Shown here piece by piece: positions 1 through 7,899 of a stretch of 39,554 nt of DNA. The stretch's first letter is position 1, and the number at the start of each line of letters is the position of its first letter. The DNA comes from Candidatus Anaerobiospirillum pullicola (GTDB lineage Bacteria > Pseudomonadota > Gammaproteobacteria > Enterobacterales > Succinivibrionaceae). Under the pieces are notes generated by a model. That model had not been told where the DNA came from, did not search any database, and saw nothing but the letters and a program-made list of their open reading frames with translations. The translations under genes were made by a program, and so were the position numbers. Location: the NCBI GenBank assembly GCA_018884035.1, contig JAHLFE010000131.1:1-39554 (forward strand), given 5' to 3'.

Positions 1-1260
1 CGTGCAAGCGCAGGAAGCGGGGGCTACGTGCGCCGTCATTTCCACCATAACCCCGACCCCTTTGCTAAACCCCCCGCAAAAGTGACGTGACTGCACACAC
101 CTCTCTTCCGTCCCATAAATATGCGGCGCAGCTACAGTTACAAAAAAAGACGAAAGACACGCAAGACACAGCTACTTTGTTATATTTGCTCTGCAACACA
201 TTTAAGAAAAAAGCAACTACCTCTCAACAACACCTCAGAAATGGCTTAAATAAGGGAAAAGGTGCGCAACAGCAAGGCGTAAAGGTAAAGATAGGTAAGA
301 AGGCACTGGCAAGGAAGCTGCTGGGGGCGGGAGAGAGTGCGTTAGTGAGCGCCAAAATGGATCTTTAGAGCGATGGCCTCTGATGTGGGTAGCACGTGTC
401 TTAGAGGTGATGAGCTTGCACGCTGGCAAGCAATGAGGAAGGAAAGCAGAAAGTAGGACGACAGACAGGCAGCTGGAAGGCAAGAGGGTAATACTGTCTG
501 TTGCAGTAACAACCGTCCCAAGTGGTGACAGGGAAACTGACGTCGGGGAGTTAAGGCTGATTTTTCAAAAACCGCTAAGATACGGCCTTTACCTCAGAGT
601 GGATCTACTTACGACTAACACTCAAGAGTAAGGCGATAGCCTTAAAGCAGAGCATGCCTCCATACTTAAGATGCAGAGTGGTGGCTATTGGTTAGCATCG
701 TCAAGCAGAAACAGCTTATTTATCAGGAAAAATAAAGGCGTGCCAACTGCCAGATGTCAGAGCAGCGGTGGCTGCTCGTGCATCTTGATGCGTGGCAGGG
801 AGTAGTTCATGGCGAGGCCTGTGCTGTGAGGACAGAGCGTGGTGTGGTACAGCAGAGCAATGCGGGCATGATCATCTGCTGTTAGCAGCAAAGCTGCCGT
901 TACCCTTAAGGTAGGGCAGCACTTTGAGTGCAGCAGCAAACTCAGTGGTGGGCAGCGAATGGGGCTCCGCCTGCTGGTAACACTAAAACCACGGGAGCGC
1001 ACTAAGCGTGAGGGGAGCAGGGATAGCGGAGCGTGACAGCGCAGCCATACATATTGCTGAGCACGGGGCGGGGGAATCACCTTCATTGTGGTAGGCGGTA
1101 GCCGCCAGAATGAAGAAAAAGAAAAAAAAAAAAGAAAGAGTCAAAAAGCGGCAGGGCTGCGTAGCAGCACTGACGCGTAACAAGGCGGGGCGCTTGCGCC
1201 ACGCCGTAAACACCGCGAGGCGGGAGCCTCGCATGAAGGAGGCCGCAGGGCGGCCAACCA
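1..1260. other. Gene-poor left edge
   Basis: I see no convincing gene here. The open frames on both strands are short, have odd composition, lack a ribosome binding site and resemble no family I know. An A-rich tract lies at about 1110-1147. The rest is ordinary-composition intergenic sequence with scattered CTTAAG-type motifs. Confidence 0.5.
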
Positions 1261-1266
1261 CCTAAA

Positions 1267-1289
1267 GCCCGTGGCGGGAGGACACGGGC
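1267..1289. other. Hairpin beside AT-rich tract
   Basis: GCCCGTG (1267-1273) and CACGGGC (1283-1289) form a perfect 7-bp GC-rich stem with a 9-nt loop. It sits directly before the T-rich tract and repeat array, so it may belong to the putative origin. A role as a transcription terminator is possible, although only a short TTTT follows, after GGGCAC. Confidence 0.4.
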
Positions 1290-1295
1290 GGGCAC

Positions 1296-1377
1296 TTTTG
1301 TTTGTGTTTGTGTTTGTATTCTTTCTTTTGTTTTTCTTCTTTATATTATTAAGGGCGGGGTAAAAGCTGATATATAA
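1296..1377. other. AT-rich, pyrimidine-biased tract (possible DNA unwinding element)
   Basis: This run of T-rich sequence (repeated TTTGTG, then TTCTTTC, TTTTTCTTC and TATATTATTAA) contrasts with the GC-rich sequence just to its left. An AT-rich element next to direct repeats is the usual layout of iteron-controlled origins. That reading is inferred from layout alone; no DnaA box (TTATNCACA) was found nearby. Confidence 0.4.
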
Positions 1378-1385
1378 GCGGCCCA

Positions 1386-1605
1386 CATGGGTGTAATCGG
1401 GCCATGACTGGGCCATGGGTACACCATGAATACACCATGGATTACACCATGAATACACCATGGATTACACCATGACTACACCATGGGTTACACCATGACT
1501 ACACCATGGGTTACACCATGACTACACCATGGATTACACCATGACTACACCATGGATTACACCATGGGTACACCATGGTGTACACCATGGATTACACCAT
1601 GGCTG
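1386..1605. repeat. Tandem iteron-like array, ACACCATG units alternating 11/12 bp
   Basis: Sixteen copies of ACACCATG run from 1421 to 1602, preceded by two or three decayed units (GGGCCATGACT, GGGCCATGGGT). Spacing alternates 11 and 12 bp, mostly ACACCATGACT or ACACCATGAAT followed by ACACCATGGATT or ACACCATGGGTT, giving a 23-bp dimer, about two helical turns. Every dimer therefore presents the same helical face. There are no unique spacers, so it is not CRISPR, and 23 is not a multiple of three, so it is not a coding repeat. The array lies about 610 bp upstream of a winged-helix gene followed by helicase and primase-like genes, which suggests initiator-binding iterons. An operator or partition-site role is also possible. 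Confidence 0.75.
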
Positions 1606-2214
1606 CTACCAAAGGCCAAACAGAACAGGGCCTTAAGCGGTTAGCAGGGGCGTTAACGCACGCTCGGTGCGCGGCACGTGTCACTGGTCTTAACTGCAAG
1701 CTAAAGCCTGCTTTTAAGCCAATCAGGGCTTAGCAGGTTAAGGAGGTCGTACTTTTGGGTAAGTGGTCTCCATAAAGGTAGAGGCGTAAGCGCATGGGCG
1801 CGGTGCTACGACAATGGCAAGGCAAGAGTGAATATAGATGAGTGCTGGTGGCTGCGTGGGAAAAGGAGTATAGAGGGCTCGTGTGGTGGAGTCAGGAGGG
1901 GCGTACAGGTTGCGTACTTTACGCTATAGAGGTGACGAGATAAGTGCCGGATGGGGAAGGGCTGCTCAAGGCAAAACCTGATAAATCAAGGCTTTTTGTG
2001 GCTTTTGCAGATGCTGTGCAAAAAAGTTGTGCACATCGTTACTTTTTGCGGTAAGCTATAGACACTGGCGGTGGAGCAACTTTAATGTTGGGCTGTCGCA
2101 AGCAAAAGAAAAGGACGCACATATTGGAAAACGTCCTTTTCTACAATTCCACCTTTACAGGTGGTTCAACAACAAGACATCGAAAGATGTCGACGGCAAT
2201 GGTAGCAAATTACT
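1606..2214. other. Leader region between array and initiator gene
   Basis: No gene is supported here. A long imperfect palindrome lies at 1689-1742: the left arm begins CTTAACTGC and reads GCTAAAGCCTG, and the right arm reads CAGGGCTTAGC and ends GGTTAAG. A small perfect stem-loop, GACATC-GAAA-GATGTC with a GNRA-type tetraloop, lies at 2175-2190, about 25 nt before the start codon of the next gene. I found no convincing sigma-70 promoter, so the transcription start is not placed. Confidence 0.45.
2175..2190 (+). promoter_or_regulatory. GAAA-tetraloop hairpin in the 5' leader
   Basis: GACATC and GATGTC pair perfectly around a GAAA loop. The hairpin sits 24 nt upstream of the ATG at 2215, a start codon with no clear Shine-Dalgarno sequence. 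It could influence translation or mRNA stability; this is inferred from position. Confidence 0.35.
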
Positions 2215-4950
2215 ATGGAAGCCGCAATCTCATCCCTTTCTTACGACCCAGATGCGCTCACTGTGAGCGACTCTGCCTCCTCTGATGACTTAGCCCCTCT
2301 CGACGATACACAACTGAGCTTGGTGCGCTTTTTTAACCTATCTGGCACCGCTCTCGATGTCCTGCGTTGCATCAAGGGGCTTACCCGTGCTGGCCAGCAG
2401 CTGTGCTATCTCCCTAACAAAACAATCTGCGATCTCTTTGATGTTTGCCGCAGCACCGCCCAACGTGCCGTTAGGGAACTTGAGTACTTGGGGCTTATTA
2501 CCGTCCGGATTAAGCACACTAAGGTCGGCCCTAACACCCGTATTGTGCGTTTCAACACCGAGCAAGTAGTGGAGTTTGGCAATAACACCGACTTCATGGA
2601 CATCGATTATGAGCCTATTGACTTTAAGTCTAAGGCTAAGCCTGCGAAGTCCAGCAAAGTGGTGGCGCCAGAAGTAGGCTCGTTTCCTGAGGTGGCAGCA
2701 ACAGCTCCAGTGGCCACTACGCCTGTGCCTGTTGCGGCTGAAGCAGAGTCCGTAGCTGAGTTTGTCAATACTCCAAGCGCTGCGGCTGTTACTGCCCCAG
2801 TCACTCCTGATACTGTCCCTGTTCCATCAATCGACGTCGCTGACTCTCTTGAGACTGCACCGGTAGCTACTCAAGATGCTGTGGTAGCTGCGCTAAGCGC
2901 TGCTACTGACAGCAACCCAGTGCAGCCAAGCGTTGCGGCTGTTACTACCACGGTAACTCCTGAGCCGATCCCTGTTCCATCAAGTGACGCCGCTGCCTCT
3001 ATTGAGACGGAGTGCGCCGCATTCACTCCTAGCAATGACGCTACGTCTGTCCCAGGTGCGGCTGAAGCAGAGTCCGTAGCTGAGCCTATCACTACTCCAA
3101 GCACGGTAACTGTACATGCCTCTGTGCCTGTAAGCACTCCGGTACAGCCAATCGCTGCGGTTGTTGCTGCCCCAGTCACTCCTGATCCTGCCCCTGTTCC
3201 AGCAAGCGCCGTCTCTGTTTCTCCTGAGTCGGCAAGCACCGCCTCGCAGGAAGTGCTCCCAAGCGAGACGATGTCTCCCTTCGCTCGGGCTTGCCTTGCT
3301 CGCATGAGAAAAGACAAGGACTTCAGCCCTGCTGGCTTTGTGCAACATCGCATCTTCCTCAAGCAGTTCTCCGAGGGGGTATCTGATGAGGAGCTGGCCG
3401 AGTATGGCCTAAAGCGCAGTGACTGTGTGAACCTCGAGGCGACCTTGGGCGACGTTCCTAATGGGATAGGCTTACCTGCCCCAGAGCCAGTTTCTGCGCT
3501 TGCAGCAGAGACAACTCCACCAACAGCTGACGCTGCTAATGCGGCTGATACGGATGAGAGGCCTCAGCCTAAAGACGCGTTGATGCGGGCTGGCAACTTG
3601 CCTCAGGCATCTGAGGAGCTGTCTTTGGATGAGTCAGAGGACGACCTGCCAGAGAACAGCCAGGGCACCGTAGTGGTCAACGCCGATGCGCCTTACATCG
3701 AGGCGCCAATGGACGAGATACTGGCGACAGTAAACGCAACCACTAACGAGAGTGGTAACGACTCCACTGCTACCGCTGCTCCAACGGTCAGCAGTGACAG
3801 TGCCGTTGACGATGACCTCATGGCGCAAATGCTGGACGAAGACACAGAGCTCGGCTTTACTGAGATCTTGTTACGCCTCGCAGCCAACCAACATGAGCCA
3901 AGCCCTGCAGCGCACCAACCTTTAAGTGCCTTAGAGTTAGCCCAACTGCCTGCTACTGATCCGCGTATGGTGCAGCACAATCAATGGCCACTGCGGGTGT
4001 TTACAGCACCTAACGCAGCAAAGATGCCTATTCACTGCGACCTCTACCGTTTTAACTTTACTGAGCGGGTCAATCAGCTGCGTTTAGGGCCTGTCGTGTT
4101 TTGGGATGAGAGCGAGCCACATCTGTTCTTTGATTTTGCGCCTATGGCCGAGTTCTTAAGTGCAGACCACGCCTCTGCTGAGCTCAATCACTACAGCTGG
4201 GCTCACCTCCAGACGGGCTTTGAGCAGTTCTTCCGCTTCTCGCTGTTAAGTGAGCTGTGCTACTACAGTGAGGACATGTTTTCCTGCCCTGAAGAAGCCC
4301 CTTGCTGCAATGTGTCTGAGCTCAAAAAGTTCTTTGCTACGCATCAGCGGGGTATGCTGCTGCAAATGCTTGCGGTGTCGTGCGGTGTCACTTACGGCCC
4401 TTATTACAATGCCGACAATGAGCTGCTGCCATGGTGCTCGGATAGCCTCTGGCGTTCTATTAGCCGCAACATGCATCTGTTCCCAAATAAGTCGCCGCTG
4501 CCCTTTCTGACTGCCTGTGTGAGACGCCAGCTGGTTAAAAGCTTTGCTGACAAGTCTGCATACCAAAGCATGCTGCAGATCTTCACGCAAGAGTTCCTTG
4601 ATTATGCCCAGAAGCAGCAGTGGGTGTCGTACTTCAACTATTACGGCTGTGGCCCTGAGTTCATGCGCTTTGTCTACCCAGCTGACTTCATGCGGCTGAT
4701 GCATGTGGACTATCAGCGCTGTGTGTTTCGTCTGACCTACCCTATGTTGCTGTGGCGCAAGATTGCTTGCGTGCGTGCTGCTTCCGGTCTGGAGCTGTGC
4801 AATGACGAGGAGAACAGCAACGTTGCTGCGTCTTTGCTGGTAACTCTGGCCTATGACGAGCAAATGCAGGAGCATTGGGGCCAATTTGTGTCAGCCTTTG
4901 GCTCGCACTACCCATTCTTAACCAAATTAGGAGGCTGCGCTCATGTCTAA
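2215..4950 (+). CDS. Winged-helix protein, putative replication initiator or helicase loader
   Basis: This 911-residue protein has three parts. Residues about 44-114 form a winged helix-turn-helix like those of phage O-type and plasmid replication proteins: LPNKTICDLFDVCRSTAQRA is the HTH, followed by a RELEYLGLI recognition/wing segment. Residues about 140-560 are a disordered Ala/Pro/Val/Thr/Ser-rich linker with internal repeats; an exact 27-bp DNA repeat lies at 2734-2760 and 3058-3084. Residues about 585-911 form a structured C-terminal region rich in Trp, Tyr and Phe that I do not recognise. The start is the first ATG after an in-frame stop at 2203, and its ribosome site is weak. The stop overlaps the next gene by 8 bp. 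The initiator or loader role is inferred from the winged helix plus the helicase and primase-like neighbours; it could instead be a regulator. Confidence 0.75.
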   Translation: MEAAISSLSYDPDALTVSDSASSDDLAPLDDTQLSLVRFFNLSGTALDVLRCIKGLTRAGQQLCYLPNKTICDLFDVCRSTAQRAVRELEYLGLITVRIKHTKVGPNTRIVRFNTEQVVEFGNNTDFMDIDYEPIDFKSKAKPAKSSKVVAPEVGSFPEVAATAPVATTPVPVAAEAESVAEFVNTPSAAAVTAPVTPDTVPVPSIDVADSLETAPVATQDAVVAALSAATDSNPVQPSVAAVTTTVTPEPIPVPSSDAAASIETECAAFTPSNDATSVPGAAEAESVAEPITTPSTVTVHASVPVSTPVQPIAAVVAAPVTPDPAPVPASAVSVSPESASTASQEVLPSETMSPFARACLARMRKDKDFSPAGFVQHRIFLKQFSEGVSDEELAEYGLKRSDCVNLEATLGDVPNGIGLPAPEPVSALAAETTPPTADAANAADTDERPQPKDALMRAGNLPQASEELSLDESEDDLPENSQGTVVVNADAPYIEAPMDEILATVNATTNESGNDSTATAAPTVSSDSAVDDDLMAQMLDEDTELGFTEILLRLAANQHEPSPAAHQPLSALELAQLPATDPRMVQHNQWPLRVFTAPNAAKMPIHCDLYRFNFTERVNQLRLGPVVFWDESEPHLFFDFAPMAEFLSADHASAELNHYSWAHLQTGFEQFFRFSLLSELCYYSEDMFSCPEEAPCCNVSELKKFFATHQRGMLLQMLAVSCGVTYGPYYNADNELLPWCSDSLWRSISRNMHLFPNKSPLPFLTACVRRQLVKSFADKSAYQSMLQIFTQEFLDYAQKQQWVSYFNYYGCGPEFMRFVYPADFMRLMHVDYQRCVFRLTYPMLLWRKIACVRAASGLELCNDEENSNVAASLLVTLAYDEQMQEHWGQFVSAFGSHYPFLTKLGGCAHV

Positions 4951-7540
4951 CCTGAATCACGGTAACGGCGGCGTTACCAACAATAGTGCTGCCTCTGGCC
5001 CTAACCGTGGCACTATGGGCGGCAATGTAGGCAATCAAGCTGCGCCTCGTGCTCCAGCTGGCTACACTGGTTTTGCTACGCCAAATGGCGTGTCTGCTCA
5101 CAATGCTGGTAATCAAGCAGCACCTTGCGCTCCAGCTGGCTACACCGGCTTTGTTGCACCAAACGGCGTGTCTGCCCACAATGCTGGTAATCAAGCAGCG
5201 CCTGGCGCTCCTGCTGGCTACACTGGCTTTGCTGCGCCAAATGGCGGTAATGCCCACAATGCTGGTAATCAAGCAGTGCCTCGCGCTCAAGCTGGCTACA
5301 CTGGCTTTGCTGCACCAAACGGCGTTTCTGCTCACAATGCGTGTAATCCAGCTGTGCCAGACTCTTCTAATGGTACTGCTAATGGCGTCACTTACGTCAA
5401 CAACCAAAATGTGGCGCCAGCGGCACAAGCAAACACTGGCTTTGCCATACCAAACGGTGTGGGGGCAGCTCAGAGCAATACCACCGCCACCGCTAACCCT
5501 CAAGGAAAGGTGATCCTTAAGCCTTTCACCTACAATGGTGATGGTGGTGATGATGTCGTTTACAACGACCTCTACTTTGGCCCGCCAGTTTCTACTGAGG
5601 CGACCGATGCCAACTCCACTCGACCTGCTTTAATCAAGCCGTCGCTGCAGGAGTTAGGTGAAATCCTGCAATACATCCCTACCGATGATCAAGAAAATCG
5701 CGCTAAGGTTTGCCTGTGCCTCGGCACAGCCTACGACCAAGATCCTGCGGTTCACGATCTGCTCAGAAACTGGCTTAACAATCAGTTTTTTTCTGAGCTG
5801 CTCTTTTTCCACAGAAAAAATCCTTCAGCTTATCAGCTCGACGAGGTACTGCTTCTAGCGCAAAAGGGTGGCTACCAGATTCCTGATAAGTTCCTGCCGT
5901 GGCTGCAAGTGGCATCAGCAGACAATGCTCAGCTGGAGCTGCTGACACGCCTTACCTCGGAGCTCAACCTCACAAGCTTCGAGCGCCAAACTCAAGCGGA
6001 GATTTTAACTTTAGGCGAGGAAGTGCTGTCTTACTGGCTTTGCGCCAGCGAGGATGACAAGGCACGCTTAAGCTTCCTTACTACTAACAGTAACCGCTTT
6101 CGCTTCTTCCACCCTGATCACCAGCCTATCATCGAGGCTCTCTTAACTTACTGCCAAGCGCGCCAAGAAAGCGAGAGTCCGTACAGACCCTTTAATTACT
6201 CGGACTTCGTTAGCTGGGTGCAGATGACCCAGCCTGATAAGGTCTCGGTCACGGCCATCGAGCAGATTTGCCAGTGCAATCACAGCACCTTTAGCCGCGT
6301 CAATGTCAATGTGTGCATGGATCAGCTCTACTGTAAGAGCGGGCGTCTGCACACCATACTTGCCGCCAAGGAGTTAATCGCCAAGCTGCAAACTACCAGC
6401 GACTACGACCTTTGCCGTAAAGCTCGTTTTGACTTCATCCTTGCCTCCCAAGGTGCTGAGAAGGAGACTTCTCTGGGGGTACAAGGGCTGGCGGATAACT
6501 CTCACGAGACCGCTGACACAATCACTGACGAAAAGAAGCGCATGCAGATTTGGGTTCCTAGCGGTTACAAGATCATCGATGACTCCATCTTTGGTTACCA
6601 CCGTGGCGGCATCACCATCTTTGGTGGCAGCTCTGGCACGGGTAAGACGTGGTTTGGTCTTGACGCCACTTTTAAGCTCATCGAGAAGTACAAACAACGC
6701 GCGCTATTCTTCTCTACGGAGATGGACGTCAGCAGCATCGCTTTGCGCTACTTCGGTCTTGCTACCAACAGCAAGATTGGAGTGAGCAATCTCTGCTATG
6801 CCAAAAAGCACGGTGAGCTGCCAAAGATGGAAGAGGCCTTCCGCAAATTTACCCAACGGCATTTCTCCTATGATGCTTCTTCTGACCCTGACATGCCACT
6901 TAACCTGCATGGCCAGAGCAACCTCAAGGAGGATCTGCGCATTTACGGCACCGAGGTTGGCTTAACTCTATCCAAGCTCGTCAACCTCATCACCGAGGAA
7001 AGCGCTAAGGCACCTCTTGATCTGGTGGTGATCGACTATCTGCAGAATATCGAAAACGATCTGGTTCCACCAGACACCCAGCGCTACACGAAACTCAAGC
7101 ACATGGTCGATGTGCTTAAGAAAGTAGCGCAGGACTGCAATTGCGCCATCTTGCTCTTAGCTCAGCTGACCAACCCTGCAAGCTGGGGTAAAAGGGCAGG
7201 TAGGGATGTGCCCGCCGTCCCAACTTCCAAAGACATCGCTGAGTGCTCGTATGCCATTCATGTAGCTGCCGCCGTGCTCATGATGTACAAGGTCTCTGAC
7301 TCTGGGGAATATTCTTATTCATCCCCAAGTTTTCAGCAGCATTCGCCTTCCAACTCCACTGCCACTCCTGCCAGCTACGATCTTACGGATGAGGAGATCT
7401 TCGATACAGTGGTACACCAGCACAAGGTGCCACTACGCCTCATCATCACCAAGGCCCGTTTCGGTTCGTCGGACTTGCAGCTGGACTCTCCGATTTATGT
7501 GGAGCGCTCCACCGGCTCGCGTTTCAACTTCTATCTCTAA
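4943..7540 (+). CDS. DnaB-like replicative DNA helicase with repetitive N-terminus
   Basis: This 865-aa RecA-fold (SF4) helicase would unwind DNA at a replication fork. Walker A is GSSGTGKT at 562-569 (Lys568). Walker B is VVIDYLQ with Asp698. The later LLLAQL segment and the basic LIITKARFGSSD near the C-terminus match the DnaB motif order. It is nearly twice the length of DnaB. Residues 30-133 are four tandem 26-residue units (consensus GNQAAPxAPAGYTGF followed by PNGVSAHNA), a disordered tail. Residues about 234-275, around YIPTDDQENRAKVCLCLG, resemble the small PriCT domain found next to AEP primases; that match is tentative. A strong AGGAGG site lies 9 nt before the ATG, and the start overlaps the previous stop (ATGTCTAA), so the two genes are translationally coupled. 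Confidence 0.88.
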   Translation: MSNLNHGNGGVTNNSAASGPNRGTMGGNVGNQAAPRAPAGYTGFATPNGVSAHNAGNQAAPCAPAGYTGFVAPNGVSAHNAGNQAAPGAPAGYTGFAAPNGGNAHNAGNQAVPRAQAGYTGFAAPNGVSAHNACNPAVPDSSNGTANGVTYVNNQNVAPAAQANTGFAIPNGVGAAQSNTTATANPQGKVILKPFTYNGDGGDDVVYNDLYFGPPVSTEATDANSTRPALIKPSLQELGEILQYIPTDDQENRAKVCLCLGTAYDQDPAVHDLLRNWLNNQFFSELLFFHRKNPSAYQLDEVLLLAQKGGYQIPDKFLPWLQVASADNAQLELLTRLTSELNLTSFERQTQAEILTLGEEVLSYWLCASEDDKARLSFLTTNSNRFRFFHPDHQPIIEALLTYCQARQESESPYRPFNYSDFVSWVQMTQPDKVSVTAIEQICQCNHSTFSRVNVNVCMDQLYCKSGRLHTILAAKELIAKLQTTSDYDLCRKARFDFILASQGAEKETSLGVQGLADNSHETADTITDEKKRMQIWVPSGYKIIDDSIFGYHRGGITIFGGSSGTGKTWFGLDATFKLIEKYKQRALFFSTEMDVSSIALRYFGLATNSKIGVSNLCYAKKHGELPKMEEAFRKFTQRHFSYDASSDPDMPLNLHGQSNLKEDLRIYGTEVGLTLSKLVNLITEESAKAPLDLVVIDYLQNIENDLVPPDTQRYTKLKHMVDVLKKVAQDCNCAILLLAQLTNPASWGKRAGRDVPAVPTSKDIAECSYAIHVAAAVLMMYKVSDSGEYSYSSPSFQQHSPSNSTATPASYDLTDEEIFDTVVHQHKVPLRLIITKARFGSSDLQLDSPIYVERSTGSRFNFYL
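5030..5341 (+). repeat. Four in-frame 78-bp tandem repeats inside the helicase gene
   Basis: The units start at 5030, 5108, 5186 and 5264 and encode 26 residues each (GNQAAP..., AGYTGF, PNGVSAHNA). Differences between units are mostly single substitutions, so the array is recent or is being homogenised. Copy number could vary between strains by slippage or recombination. Confidence 0.9.
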
Positions 7541-7899
7541 AGTTGCGTGCAGCCCGCTGCCTGCACTCCCTAACCTACAGCTTTAGCTGTGAGTACACGC
7601 AAAGGCGGGCTCTACTCTGAGTGTGGTGGATAGAGCTCCAACACTACTCCATGGTTGGTGGTTGGTTATGCCAAAGGTTGTTCACGCCAAACGCCATCAC
7701 TTGGACTCCCATGATTGATCGCAAGAGCGATGCTGCTTTTTTGGCATCCACCAAACTCAGAAGAGCCCCCACAAGCGCCTGACAGCGCCATGATCTTGAA
7801 AGTAGCGTAACGAAAACCATAGCAACCACTACTCTCAGGGTACAGCGCGAGTCTCAGCGCCTTTGGCCAACACAATCCCCAACAGCAGAGGAGGTGGGA
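7541..7899. other. Gap between helicase and primase-like genes
   Basis: This 359-bp gap breaks an otherwise tightly packed operon. It holds one copy of dispersed repeat family 2 (7621-7756). At 7832-7845 it also has the motif CTACTCTCAGGGTA, shared with repeat family 3. No promoter is evident, and the element may have been inserted into the operon. Confidence 0.6.
7621..7756 (+). repeat. Dispersed repeat family 2, copy 1
   Basis: It begins GTGTGGTGGATA and ends in a near-complementary GGCATCCACCAAAC. It carries the family core CACGCCAAACGCCATCAC, exact in copies 1, 3 and 4, and GCTCCAACACTACTCCA. It contains about 24 bp extra before the core, a partial duplication of GGTTGGTTATGCCAA and GGTTGTTCACGCCAA. 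It is non-coding and resembles a miniature inverted-repeat element. Confidence 0.75.

Noticed and set aside
87-368. 93-codon plus-strand frame
   Set aside because: No Shine-Dalgarno, low-complexity Lys/Gln content and no recognisable family.
1141-1461. 106-codon minus-strand frame entering the repeat array
   Set aside because: The array period (23) is not a multiple of three, there is no ribosome site, and the composition is repeat-derived.
1386-1605. CRISPR array
   Set aside because: Units are contiguous 11/12-bp repeats with no unique spacers and no cas genes nearby.
2027-2266. 79-codon frame overlapping the winged-helix gene start
   Set aside because: Overlaps the well-supported gene in another frame and shows no family features.
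4742-5503. 253-codon minus-strand frame
   Set aside because: Antisense to the helicase N-terminal repeats; its own repeats simply mirror them.
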